A DNA stretch of 64,000 nt from an uncultured Granulosicoccus sp. (GTDB taxonomy: Bacteria; Pseudomonadota; Gammaproteobacteria; Granulosicoccales; Granulosicoccaceae): NCBI GenBank assembly GCA_947492525.1, contig CANLNQ010000031.1, forward strand, positions 1-64,000. Direction: 5' to 3'. Below, one piece after another: positions 56,091 to 64,000 of this stretch; the first letter of the stretch is position 1; each line of letters opens with the position of its first letter. The notes under the pieces are model-generated. The model searched no databases, was not told where the DNA came from, and saw only the letters and a program-made list of their open reading frames with translations. A program made the position numbers and the translations under genes.

Positions 56091-57473
56091 TTAAGGGGTC
56101 AGACCACCGTCTCTGACCTGTTGAAAGAATTCCGGCCCGCCCATCTGCCCGCCCTTGAGCGCGATCTGCAGATGGCCGAGGGAGTGTTTTTCCGAATGGG
56201 CCTGGCACAGGGCCGCACCGGTGGCGATCGGCGCCAGAGCGGTCAGTGCGTACAAGCCCAGCATGGACGCACCATGCCCGGAGGTGTCACCGCCGGCAAT
56301 GGCGCAGCGTGACAGGCTTGCCTTGTCGATCAGATCCAGCAACAGCGTACCGAGCCCGGCCCCCACCGCTTCGTTGACCTGATCAGCCTGCAGGCCGGCG
56401 GCGTCGATCGCCTCGTTGAAGCGCACATTGGCAGGGTCATCAGGGCCGCTACTGGTGTGTACCAGTGGATCGTGACCCTTGCCAATGGCACTCATGGCGA
56501 GTGCCGCCACTCTCTGCAGCTCGTTTTTCCAGGCCATCGCATCCACCGCCTTTGACGGATCGATGCGAATGCAGTCGAAACCCTGCGTCGCGGCAACAGC
56601 GATCTGATTGCCGGTGATTGGCGAGCAGGAACCGGAGACTACCGCCATGCGGTCAACCCGTCCGGGTTGTGCAGGTGGTGTTGCCGATTCCAGCAGTCCC
56701 GCCTTGCGCCAATAGGCCACCAGCGCGTATTCGATGCCCTGTGAGCCGAGGCAGAAATGCCGTTTGCCCCGATTCTCCCAGATCAGACGTCCGGCCTCGA
56801 CCAGCGAGGACTCATCCATGCAGTCAAGGGCGACAATGGCAGCCCCTGATGCGCGTTCGGATTGCAGGGCAGCCTGAGCCAGACCAGCATTCAGTTCGGT
56901 GATGGATACCAGTCCCATCGGCAGCTGCGTCTGTTTCGCCAGATGACGCCTTACATCGGCTTCGTTCATCGGTGTCACCGGGTGCTGGCGCATGACAGGG
57001 TGTCGATCCAGGCGGTGGACGGTGCCGGACACGCCGGCGAACAGATTGCCGAATGCCTGGTATCGCTGCATGGCAGGTGCTGCGACCAGGCAGGCGTGCC
57101 AGTCATCGGGTTCGGAGAGTAGGGGCATGGCCAGTTCGCAGGCTCGACCTATGGAGCCGATCTGCGGCGAGGAATCCAGCGTCGAGCAGACCTTGTAGTG
57201 ATTGATTGCAGCCTTGTATTCGGCCATTTCCCCGAACACGGACGGCAACGTGGCCTCCATCCAGGCAGGCGAGCGTGCTCGCGCCGTACCGGCAATGCCG
57301 ATACCACGGGCGTTCGGAAATCGGCTCAGTTGTGCCTGCGTGGGTGGTGCGAAGAACAGCACGGATTCAAGGCCGGCGAAGCTCAGCACTTCCATGACGG
57401 CGGCCGCCCCGGTGAAATCATCGCCGTACCAGGCAAGGAGTCGACCGTCGGGTAATGGGGAGGCGCCTGTCAT
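56091..57473 (-). CDS. oiaK: Probable 3-oxo-isoapionate kinase (DUF1537 four-carbon-acid-sugar kinase family)
   Basis: ATP-dependent sugar-acid kinase of 460 residues. The N-terminal DUF1537 domain begins with the diagnostic WYGDDFTGAAAVMEVL; CSTLDSSPQIGSIGRA and VVSGSCSPITGNQI follow. The C-terminal nucleotide-binding domain (about 290-455) includes HTSSGPDDPA and AIAGGDTSGHGASMLG. In the apionate route this family member phosphorylates 3-oxo-isoapionate at position 4. The start overlaps the RuBisCO-like gene by 4 nt. Substrate assignment is by context, because the family also contains kinases for erythronate and threonate. Confidence 0.82.
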   Translation of the reverse strand: MTGASPLPDGRLLAWYGDDFTGAAAVMEVLSFAGLESVLFFAPPTQAQLSRFPNARGIGIAGTARARSPAWMEATLPSVFGEMAEYKAAINHYKVCSTLDSSPQIGSIGRACELAMPLLSEPDDWHACLVAAPAMQRYQAFGNLFAGVSGTVHRLDRHPVMRQHPVTPMNEADVRRHLAKQTQLPMGLVSITELNAGLAQAALQSERASGAAIVALDCMDESSLVEAGRLIWENRGKRHFCLGSQGIEYALVAYWRKAGLLESATPPAQPGRVDRMAVVSGSCSPITGNQIAVAATQGFDCIRIDPSKAVDAMAWKNELQRVAALAMSAIGKGHDPLVHTSSGPDDPANVRFNEAIDAAGLQADQVNEAVGAGLGTLLLDLIDKASLSRCAIAGGDTSGHGASMLGLYALTALAPIATGAALCQAHSEKHSLGHLQIALKGGQMGGPEFFQQVRDGGLTP

Positions 57474-58714
57474 TGTCTGTAGGTCTCCAGTGCGCTGGCC
57501 AGTTCAGGCCTCTCCCGAGCATAGTCCTCCAGCGATGCACCAGAGATCGCCGCCTCCCAGGCCTGGCGCAGGCTGCTGACACCGGCGGCAATGCCCATGG
57601 GGTGCCCGGCAATGCCGCCGCCTGCCAGATACATCAGGTCGGTGGTACCCAGGGCGGCGTAGGTATCCGCTGCCTGTTCCGCGGACTGGCCGGATGAAAA
57701 CACCGGCATGGCGATACACGGTTTTTCATCGAACATGGGCGTCAGGCAAGCTCTGGCAGAAGCCATCACGCTGTCGTCGTCTTCGCAGAACTTGTTGCGC
57801 AGACCGTTGACATGCATGTGGTCAGCACCGGCAAGTCGCCAGACCTTCTGCCAGGCCACGTAAGACCAGCCTAGAGAGGGATGGCGCGACAGATAACCCC
57901 AGCCATTGCGATGCGCGTGGATGGGTAGCTCGGAGAACCGGCCCAGCTCGATCATGCCCACCAGACCAACGGAATTCAGGCTGGCCATGACGCAGCTGCC
58001 ACCCAGGGAGACAACCAGTTCATGCCGCCGCCGCATTTCATCCAGGTCGCCGGTGATATTGAAGGCGTACATGACTTTCTTGTCGCTGGCATCGGCATGG
58101 CGGTTGATCACGTCCATGACGGCGCGGACGCGTTCCTCAAACGGGCAGGTCGGTCCATCCGATTGCAGTTCGTCATCCTTGATGAAGTCGATGCCTGCCT
58201 CAGCCAGCTGCTGCACCATGGCTGCGGTAGCCTGTGCATCGAGGCCCACGCTTGGCTTGATGATCGTGCCGAGCAGAGGGCCGTTCTGTACGCCCGTGAG
58301 TTGGCGTGTACCCTGGATGCCGAAGCGTGGCCCGGGATAGACCTGGGCGAACTCACCCGGCAAGCGCACATCCACGATACGCAAGCCGGAGAAGCACTTC
58401 AGTTCAAACAGATTGCCGGTAATGGTTGCCAGCAGATTGGGCAGTGAAGGCCCGATGTTTGCCAGGGGCCATGACAGCGTGACAGCCGCCTGGCGAACGG
58501 GGCCATCACGTCGCACGGCTCCCGGTAACGAGGGCTCGTCCAGCTCGCCAATGACCTGCAATGATTCTATCCGGGCAGCGGCGCGTTCCTTGAGCTCTGG
58601 TGTTTCTCCCGGAACCGCAATGAAGGTGCCGGAGGACTGCTCGCCAGCCATGATCTCGACAGCCCGTGCAGGGTCGTCGGAGGTTTCGATGAGGTAGTCG
58701 GCTTCAATGCGCAT
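57470..58714 (-). CDS. RuBisCO-like protein acting on 3-oxo-isoapionate 4-phosphate
   Basis: A 414-residue protein of the RuBisCO large-subunit superfamily (N-terminal domain about 1-130, TIM barrel about 140-405). Active-site motifs are well kept: GTIIKPSVGLD (first lysine), GIDFIKDDE with the carbamate-forming Lys and metal-binding Asp and Glu, and HAHRNGWGYLSRHP. A Lys occurs in the loop-6-like NGLRNKFCEDDD. In known apionate pathways such proteins are either OiaT (transcarboxylase/hydrolase) or OiaX (decarboxylase). Absence of tetrulose-phosphate isomerase genes here favours OiaT weakly. Carbon fixation is not expected. Start and stop overlap apnL and oiaK. Confidence 0.85.
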   Translation of the reverse strand: MRIEADYLIETSDDPARAVEIMAGEQSSGTFIAVPGETPELKERAAARIESLQVIGELDEPSLPGAVRRDGPVRQAAVTLSWPLANIGPSLPNLLATITGNLFELKCFSGLRIVDVRLPGEFAQVYPGPRFGIQGTRQLTGVQNGPLLGTIIKPSVGLDAQATAAMVQQLAEAGIDFIKDDELQSDGPTCPFEERVRAVMDVINRHADASDKKVMYAFNITGDLDEMRRRHELVVSLGGSCVMASLNSVGLVGMIELGRFSELPIHAHRNGWGYLSRHPSLGWSYVAWQKVWRLAGADHMHVNGLRNKFCEDDDSVMASARACLTPMFDEKPCIAMPVFSSGQSAEQAADTYAALGTTDLMYLAGGGIAGHPMGIAAGVSSLRQAWEAAISGASLEDYARERPELASALETYRQ

Positions 58715-60690
58715 CAGTGGTCCTGCCCGGGTGTTGAGTCTGGTGTTGAGTCGGGTGATAAATCAGTCGGATTGAGGGGACGTGTCAACACGGCGATGGC
58801 AAGGGACTGCAGGTTCAGTGAATCGCAGTACTGAGCCGAGGTGTTCATCAGCCAGTCCGGGTCTCTGGCTGCTTCGGTAAAGCTCTGGCTATCCAGAATC
58901 CGGGTATGCCAGGCACGCTCCAGGGAGAGTGTCTGTGGGGAGGAAGAGGTGTTGGCGAGCAGTAGTCGGAATTCCTCGTCGGTCCTCACACCGTATGCAA
59001 CCGCGCCGGCCGGCAAACCATCGACGGTGATTCGGTGGTGCCCACTCATGCCGGCAGCAGCCCGAACGACATGATACAGGGGGAACAGCCGAGCATCGGA
59101 TTCGTCATCGAACCATGGTTGCGGATAGGGTTGTGGTTGCCACACGAGTCCGAACGGACCGGTCGCTGCGGCCAGCGTGATTGCCTCGATCGTCTGTTCA
59201 CTGCAGGCACTCAGCACACCAACCGCCCATGCAGCGGCGAACAGTCCGCGTTGACGCGGGTCGGCCTGGGCCAGAGCCTTTCTACCTTGTTCGGGATTGG
59301 CCGCTGGTGCTACTCCATAAGGGTTGGTACGCGCACCGAGTGATATGAGTCCGAGCCGGGTTGGCAGGGATGGGCTCAATGCTTCGGCACTGGCGAATAT
59401 CTGCGGCAGTGCCTCCAGTGTCTGCATGACCGACACATCGTCCGCGGCATGCACGATGGCGGTATTGCCGTAGGTCATATAAGCGCCGGATGAGTCCTCG
59501 GGTGGGCAACGGTTGAGTTCGGTAAAATTCGTCAGAACGCCACAGCCGATGGCGGCATCCGGAAAGGCGTCCATCGTGGCTTTCAGTGTTTCGCGGGGTG
59601 TCGGCCCCTCCGGCCAGGGACCCACAGGCTGATGACTGGCCAGATAGGGTTCCGGCAAGGCAACGACATGGTTCGGTCGGATAGCCGATGTTCCGAGCTG
59701 CCCGGCCAGTCTTGTCAATTCGGCCAATGACGTATCATTGCCAAGAACGATTTCCAGATCGATCTCCAGCTCATCGCTGGCGGGCCAGAGTTGCGGCAAG
59801 TTCAGGTCTGACTGTTCATCAGTCAGTTGAAGCCTGGCGAGAATGAATTGCACGGCGCAACGAGCTATCAGAGCCTGAGTGTCCGACGTCACGGTCCATT
59901 GCGAATCGCTGGCCAGTCCGATCTGTGGTGCACAGCCGTGTAGCTGCACCACTGACAAACGACTGGCTTCGCTGATGGCGCTGCTGCTGGCATCACCTCC
60001 CGACAATGTCACCTGGACGGATTGTCTGCACGCGGAGCCGGCGTTGATGATGTAGGTGAATGGCTGAACCAGCGGTACGCAGTATGTCTTGTATGAAGCG
60101 TCAGACCAATTGCGCTGGTCTTCCATTTCGAATATCTCGCCGTCGAAGCGGATGTCGATGTCGATACCATGCAGTTGGTGGTGCAGGGCGGCGATGTCGA
60201 CCACTGGCTGGCTGGGCGAAATCCGATCTGGAAAGTGCGTGCAATCGACAGAACCATCGGAATGAGTGACCTGCAGTTGGCTTCCGGCAACATCAGTGAT
60301 CGGATGCAGAACCGTAAAGCCTGCTCGATTGGTTGCGAAGTCAGCCGATGCCTGCAGGTCGATGCTGGCATGCAGGACACCGTCGCACTCGCAACGGATG
60401 GATACCTGGCAGTCCAGGGCACCATTGCCGACCTGAAAATGCAACTGATGGTGCAGGTCGCTTGCAGACTGCTCTGTATTTTCCCTGATGAGTGTCGGGC
60501 GCATTGTTCCCCAGTTTTCATCACGAACTGGCCAGGAGATGGCCCGTATGACTTCGCGTCCTTTCCAGCAGAGATTGCGAAGGCCATCGATGTCGACGCA
60601 AAAGGACATGTGCCCAACCACCATGCGCTGCGGCGGTGGAACGACTTCAGAGGTACCGAAACACATCAGAAGTGGGTCCGGCGCGGTCAT
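58714..60690 (-). CDS. apnL: Probable D-apionate lactonase
   Basis: A 658-residue protein without a signal peptide. The N-terminal beta-domain (about 1-230) has DGLRNLCWKGREVIRAISWP, VRDENWGTMRP, TNRAGFTVLHPI and GEIFEMEDQRNWSDASYKTY; the ENWGT, GF..LHPI and DQRNW(S/T)DASYK features match ApnL and glycosyl-hydrolase-like barrels. The C-terminal part (about 280-640) is the barrel and a small beta-domain. ApnL hydrolyses D-apionolactone to D-apionate. It is first in the leftward operon and overlaps the RuBisCO-like gene by one base. Gene assignment from memory of the family; context strongly supports it. Confidence 0.8.
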   Translation of the reverse strand: MTAPDPLLMCFGTSEVVPPPQRMVVGHMSFCVDIDGLRNLCWKGREVIRAISWPVRDENWGTMRPTLIRENTEQSASDLHHQLHFQVGNGALDCQVSIRCECDGVLHASIDLQASADFATNRAGFTVLHPITDVAGSQLQVTHSDGSVDCTHFPDRISPSQPVVDIAALHHQLHGIDIDIRFDGEIFEMEDQRNWSDASYKTYCVPLVQPFTYIINAGSACRQSVQVTLSGGDASSSAISEASRLSVVQLHGCAPQIGLASDSQWTVTSDTQALIARCAVQFILARLQLTDEQSDLNLPQLWPASDELEIDLEIVLGNDTSLAELTRLAGQLGTSAIRPNHVVALPEPYLASHQPVGPWPEGPTPRETLKATMDAFPDAAIGCGVLTNFTELNRCPPEDSSGAYMTYGNTAIVHAADDVSVMQTLEALPQIFASAEALSPSLPTRLGLISLGARTNPYGVAPAANPEQGRKALAQADPRQRGLFAAAWAVGVLSACSEQTIEAITLAAATGPFGLVWQPQPYPQPWFDDESDARLFPLYHVVRAAAGMSGHHRITVDGLPAGAVAYGVRTDEEFRLLLANTSSSPQTLSLERAWHTRILDSQSFTEAARDPDWLMNTSAQYCDSLNLQSLAIAVLTRPLNPTDLSPDSTPDSTPGQDH

Positions 60691-60749
60691 GGTTACCTCC
60701 TCTGGCCCGGTATCGGATTGAACGGTTGGACGGTGACTCGAGATTCGAT

Positions 60750-60765
60750 GGTATACTATGTATCC
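60750..60765. promoter_or_regulatory. Candidate GntR operator in the divergent apnL-gntR spacer
   Basis: GGTATACTATGTATCC contains the dyad ATAC-TAT-GTAT and a TATACT that could be a rightward -10 element. It sits in the 183-bp spacer between the leftward apnL operon and the rightward gntR operon, where a FadR-type repressor would be expected to bind. Only one such dyad is evident. Confidence 0.45.
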
Positions 60766-60873
60766 TAGGTACTCCAGAACTTTTGCTGCTCGATCAACAG
60801 GCGTGGACCGGGTCGGCTCAGTGGGTGCGCATCAAACACCCTCATAAGAACAAGGCGGGAAAACACGACGACC

Positions 60874-61590
60874 GTGAAGCAACGAGCACCAGAACAGATA
60901 AGGAAGAGGCGGCTGTACGAAGAAGTCATGGACCGATTGGTTGATCTCATCAAGGCAGACGGCCTGGCCCCCGGCGACAAATTGCCATCCGAGCGTGATC
61001 TGATGGCACGCTATGGTGTCGGTCGGCCAGCAGTGCGTGAGGCTTTGCAGAATATGGCGAACATCGGCCTCATCAGCCTGACGCAGGGAGAACGGGCCCG
61101 TGTGGCCACGCCAAGCTTTTCCAATGTCATGCAGGCGGTGTCATTGACCACCAGTGGCATTCTGCGCAGCAGCAGTGAGAGCCTGGACGAACTCAAGGAG
61201 GCCAGGCTCCTGTTCGAGCTGCAGATGGTACGCCTGGCCACCCAGCGTGCCTCTGACAGGGCCATAGAGCAGCTCGAGTTGCGTTATCAGGCACATACAC
61301 AGGCACTGAACGACTCGGAAGAGTTTCTGAAACAGGATGCGCTGTTTCATCGAGAAATTGCAGCCATGACGGGTAATGCCATTTTTGCCAATCTAAGTCA
61401 GGCCCTCATCGAGTGGCTTGCCGAGTTTCATCAGGAGCTGGTGCGTCTGCCAGGGGCTGAAAATCTCACCTTGTCAGAACATGCCTCCATCGTGGCAGCC
61501 ATACGTTCTCGTGATGCGGATGCCGCAGAAACCGCCATGAGGATTCATCTGACCAGGGCCAATTCGCTCTATCGTCATCTCGTTACATAA
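60874..61590 (+). CDS. GntR-family (FadR subfamily) regulator
   Basis: A 238-residue regulator. N-terminal winged helix (RRLYEEVMDRLVDLIKADGL, then PSERDLMARYGVGRPAVREA) and a C-terminal FCD effector domain (about 95-230: LDELKEARLLFELQMVRLAT, DALFHREIAAMTGNAIFANL, ASIVAAIRSRDADAAETAM). FCD proteins usually bind a metal and a carboxylate or sugar acid, so apionate or an oxo-acid derivative is a sensible inducer. GTG start. It diverges from the catabolic operon and is followed after 16 nt by apsD. Confidence 0.9.
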   Translation: MKQRAPEQIRKRRLYEEVMDRLVDLIKADGLAPGDKLPSERDLMARYGVGRPAVREALQNMANIGLISLTQGERARVATPSFSNVMQAVSLTTSGILRSSSESLDELKEARLLFELQMVRLATQRASDRAIEQLELRYQAHTQALNDSEEFLKQDALFHREIAAMTGNAIFANLSQALIEWLAEFHQELVRLPGAENLTLSEHASIVAAIRSRDADAAETAMRIHLTRANSLYRHLVT

Positions 61591-61606
61591 GGGTAAAGGA
61601 AGGAAT

Positions 61607-62629
61607 ATGCTTGAAGGTGGTTTGATTGGTTGTGGCTTCTTTGCGATAAACCAGTTGCATGGCTGGCGAGAGGTCGAGGGTGCCGGTATCTCCGCAATCT
61701 GTGATAAGGATGAACGACGACTGGCAGAGGTGGGTGACGCCTTCGGGATCCAGGCCCGCTATACAGACGCGGCGCAGATGCTTGCCGCCGAGTCACTCGA
61801 CTTTGTCGATATTGCAACGACGGTATCCTCCCATCGCTCACTGGTAGAGCTGGCAGCGAGCGAGCGCGTGCATGTCATTTGTCAGAAGCCTCTGGCCGAA
61901 TCTCTGGACGATGCACGTGCGATGGTTCGCGCAGTCGAGAGAACGGGTAAGGTGTTCATGGTGCATGAGAACTTTCGCTGGCAATCCGCCATTCGCACTG
62001 TCATCAATGTGGTACGGGAAGGCACCATCGGTACACCGTTCTTCTGCCGAGCCAGCTTCCGTTCAGGATACGATGTCTATTCAGGTCAGCCCTATCTGGC
62101 CGAAGACGAACGCTTCATCATCCAGGACCTGGGTATTCATGTACTGGATATTGCCCGAGCGTTGATGGGGGATGTTGCTCGATTGTCTGCAACGACACAG
62201 CGTATCAATCAGCGCATCAAGGGTGAGGATGTCGCCACGATTCTGCTATCACATGACAGTGGTGCCACGAGTATCGTGGATTGTTCCTACGCAAGTCGGC
62301 GCAAGGTAGAGACCTTCCCCGAGACATTGCTTGAAATCGATGGCGAGCTGGGTAGCCTGAGGCTCGATGCCGGCTATCAGCTGAGCATTCAGAGTGCCGA
62401 AAAAGAACAGCGATTGAATGTAGAACCGCCACTGCTGGACTGGGCGGAGCGCCCTTGGCACAACATTCAGGAAAGCGTCGTTGCGATACAGCAGGACTTC
62501 GCCAGTTGTGTCGCCGGAGGCCGCCAACCGGAGACTTCCGGAGAGGACAATCTCGGGACTCTGGCTCTGGTGGAAGCGGCATATATCTCTGCGCGAGAGG
62601 GCAGAACGGTTATATTGTCAGAGTTGTAA
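61607..62629 (+). CDS. apsD: Probable D-apiose dehydrogenase (Gfo/Idh/MocA family)
   Basis: NAD(P)-dependent dehydrogenase of 340 residues. Rossmann domain LIGCGFFAINQLHGWREVEG, ICQKPLAESLDDARAMV with the family's catalytic Lys in QKP, then HENFRWQSAIRTV, FRSGYDVYSGQPYLAEDERF and DLGIHVLDIARALMGDV with the active-site Asp and His. This set resembles ApsD, which oxidises D-apiose to D-apionolactone, the substrate of ApnL. GGAAGGA lies 3-9 nt before the ATG. It belongs to the rightward arm with gntR. A related sugar is possible. Confidence 0.8.
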   Translation: MLEGGLIGCGFFAINQLHGWREVEGAGISAICDKDERRLAEVGDAFGIQARYTDAAQMLAAESLDFVDIATTVSSHRSLVELAASERVHVICQKPLAESLDDARAMVRAVERTGKVFMVHENFRWQSAIRTVINVVREGTIGTPFFCRASFRSGYDVYSGQPYLAEDERFIIQDLGIHVLDIARALMGDVARLSATTQRINQRIKGEDVATILLSHDSGATSIVDCSYASRRKVETFPETLLEIDGELGSLRLDAGYQLSIQSAEKEQRLNVEPPLLDWAERPWHNIQESVVAIQQDFASCVAGGRQPETSGEDNLGTLALVEAAYISAREGRTVILSEL

Positions 62630-62695
62630 CTGCCAACCAGCCCTTGAATGGTCATGGGCTCCGTCATCCTGCTGTCTGCGAAGATTGAAATACCC

Positions 62696-63307
62696 ATGTT
62701 CTATGACCCGAGAAGCGAAGCACACGGACTCGCCCGTAACCCGTGGACCGCACTGGTGGTTCCTCGACCGATAGGGTGGGTGTCCAGTATCAGCCAGAGT
62801 GGGGTGGCGAATCTGGCTCCCTACAGCTATTTCAATTCCGTGTCGGCGGTACCGCCTTTCGTCATGTTCTCTTCCGCGGGGCGCAAGGATAGTCAGGCAA
62901 ATATCGAGAGTACCGGTGAATTCGTGGTCAACATGGCTGTCGCTGGCCTGATGCAGGAGCTCAACCAGACTTCAGCACCGTTCGATGCGGAGGTGGACGA
63001 ATTCGAAAGGGCAGGTCTTGCCAAGGCGAGCTGTCGCAATGTGTCGGTGCCGCGTGTGGCAGCCTCACCCGTCGCGCTTGAATGCATTCTGAACAAGGTC
63101 GTCAGCCTGACTGCGCGCGATGGCACGAAAGTGGGCTCGGAAGTCATCTTCGGTGAGGTGGTGGGTATTCATATAGCCGATGAGGTGATCGTGGACGGGC
63201 GCCTGGATACAGCTGGCATGCACCCCTTGTCTCGATTGGGCTATATGGATTATGCCGTCATCGACAAGACCTTCAGCATGGATCGTCCGGTGCTGAAGAA
63301 CGATTGA
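62696..63307 (+). CDS. Flavin reductase-like FMN-binding protein
   Basis: A 203-residue split-barrel flavoprotein of the DIM6/NTAB type. FYDPRSEAHGLARNPWTALV, VPRPIGWVSSISQSGVANLA, PYSYFNSVSAVPPFVMFSSA and GRKDSQANIESTGEFVVNMA are typical. ATG at 62696 is preferred over an upstream GTG-containing extension. It follows apsD by 66 nt on the same strand, but no step of the apiose route needs a flavin reductase; its substrate is unknown. Could serve an aldehyde- or ester-related side reaction, or merely be a neighbour. Confidence 0.85.
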   Translation: MFYDPRSEAHGLARNPWTALVVPRPIGWVSSISQSGVANLAPYSYFNSVSAVPPFVMFSSAGRKDSQANIESTGEFVVNMAVAGLMQELNQTSAPFDAEVDEFERAGLAKASCRNVSVPRVAASPVALECILNKVVSLTARDGTKVGSEVIFGEVVGIHIADEVIVDGRLDTAGMHPLSRLGYMDYAVIDKTFSMDRPVLKND

Positions 63308-63685
63308 AACCAGTTGGCCACTGTCGGGCGTGGCTGCCTGGAATGCGCGTTCGAAATGGCTGTGATAGAGACCAGGAGACGATTGAGGACTGATTCGACT
63401 GAACAAATTTATACCACCATTGCACTGATTATAACTCTAATCTCAGAATCGCCATCCAAAACCCATCAACATCAAAACCAGACACGGTCACCAACAGGAG
63501 AGGAGCAGCGTTTCGTTCCGTTGTTCACATTACGATATTGAGCGCCGCAAGTAGTGCACGAGCTGGGTGGAGGTCGGTAAGATTCACCCCCAGACACTAC
63601 GGTCCATGAATTGCACATCACGATGCCACTGAAGAGCCTATTTTCTTCCGTTCGCCGCCACTCTGAATGACAGACACAGCCTCTT
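63308..63685. other. Non-coding spacer
   Basis: 378 bp between the flavin-reductase gene and the antiporter. It includes an AT-rich stretch (63406-63450) likely to contain the antiporter's promoter, but no clear -35/-10 pair, hairpin or gene. Short open frames here lack any family resemblance. Confidence 0.5.
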
Positions 63686-64000
63686 ATGGACATCGTTGTA
63701 TTCACCACGATCATCAGTTCTCTGTTTCTGGTCATTGCGGCGGCTGAACCGGTTGCGTCTCGGCTGCGACTGCCATACAGCGCCATTCTGGCGGGTATAG
63801 GCATTCTCATCGGGGGCGGGGCGACGTTCTTCCTCAACACGGAACTGACAGACGCGCTGAATCCGGTAGCCGAAGCCATCGTAAGCCTTCCGATACGCTC
63901 CAACGTCTTCCTGTACGTCTTTCTGCCTACATTGCTTTTCCAGGCGACACTGGGCATGAACCTGCGCAGAATGCTGGATGACTGGGTTCCCATTCTGGTG
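63686..64000 (+). CDS. CPA1-type Na+/H+ antiporter, N-terminal part
   Basis: The first 105 codons of a gene cut by the window end. Hydrophobic helices TIISSLFLVIAAAEPVAS, AILAGIGILIGGGATFF and FLYVFLPTLLFQATLGMNLR correspond to the start of NhaP/CPA1 exchangers; F(L)P(P/T)LLFQ is typical. It should exchange sodium or potassium for protons across the inner membrane. Compare with the remnant at 38-418. Confidence 0.8.
   Translation, partial: MDIVVFTTIISSLFLVIAAAEPVASRLRLPYSAILAGIGILIGGGATFFLNTELTDALNPVAEAIVSLPIRSNVFLYVFLPTLLFQATLGMNLRRMLDDWVPILV

Overview
The window comes from a bacterial chromosome of fairly high GC content. The gene set (FabI–PhaC–MaoC/Pta–AckA operon, MscK-type channel, DbpA, RluF, PPK2, a PL7 alginate lyase, lipoproteins and outer-membrane barrels) points to a marine gammaproteobacterium. 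From memory it resembles Granulosicoccus and relatives, but the sequence here cannot prove the genus. I see no rRNA, tRNA, CRISPR array, prophage or intact insertion sequence.

Layout. 1-420: probable remnant of a cation/proton antiporter. 457-5754 (minus): tight operon phaC-fabI-maoC/pta-ackA linking PHA synthesis, acyl-CoA and acetyl phosphate. 5910-9224: large MscK-like channel. 9626-14442: FixL-like PAS histidine kinase, FixJ-like regulator, an orphan receiver with Glu in place of the phospho-accepting Asp, and a zinc alcohol dehydrogenase; the last two genes each carry an upstream TACGTAG-type box. 14528-25122: MFS transporter, PPK2, secreted alginate lyase, GlgC, Ppx, DbpA and cardiolipin synthase. 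25312-29591: CopG-type regulator, PHB-depolymerase-like esterase, PuuA-like and PuuB-like genes. 29602-37426: lipoprotein, small proteins, outer-membrane barrels, SppA, a 2OG-Fe(II) oxygenase and a Cache-like protein, framed by two direct copies of a roughly 0.89-kb segment, each carrying the same small barrel-protein gene with its own terminator. 37425-48761: LysR/MmsA, a solute-binding protein overlapping a hybrid kinase, UbiA-type prenyltransferase, enolase-superfamily enzyme, RluF, Tdh and a TauD-type oxygenase with a minisatellite in its 3' end. 48908-50551: phosphoglucomutase.

50825-63307 is the most striking region. I read it as a complete catabolic island for the branched sugar D-apiose and its acid D-apionate. 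Leftward it encodes an ApnL-type lactonase, a RuBisCO-like protein, an OiaK-type DUF1537 kinase, an ApnO-type oxidoisomerase and a four-gene sugar ABC importer. Rightward it encodes a FadR-type GntR regulator, an ApsD-type Gfo/Idh/MocA dehydrogenase and a flavin reductase-like protein. A pseudo-palindrome lies between the two arms. The inferred route is D-apiose to D-apionolactone (ApsD), D-apionate (ApnL), 3-oxo-isoapionate (ApnO), its 4-phosphate (OiaK), then C-C cleavage by the RuBisCO-like protein. With the alginate lyase this suits a bacterium living on seagrass or macroalgae, since seagrass walls contain apiogalacturonan. The window ends in the first 105 codons of a CPA1-type antiporter.

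Genes co-operate in three themes: carbon and phosphate storage (PHA, polyphosphate, ADP-glucose), sensing (two multi-domain kinases, oxygen possibly among the signals), and use of plant or algal polymers and polyamines.
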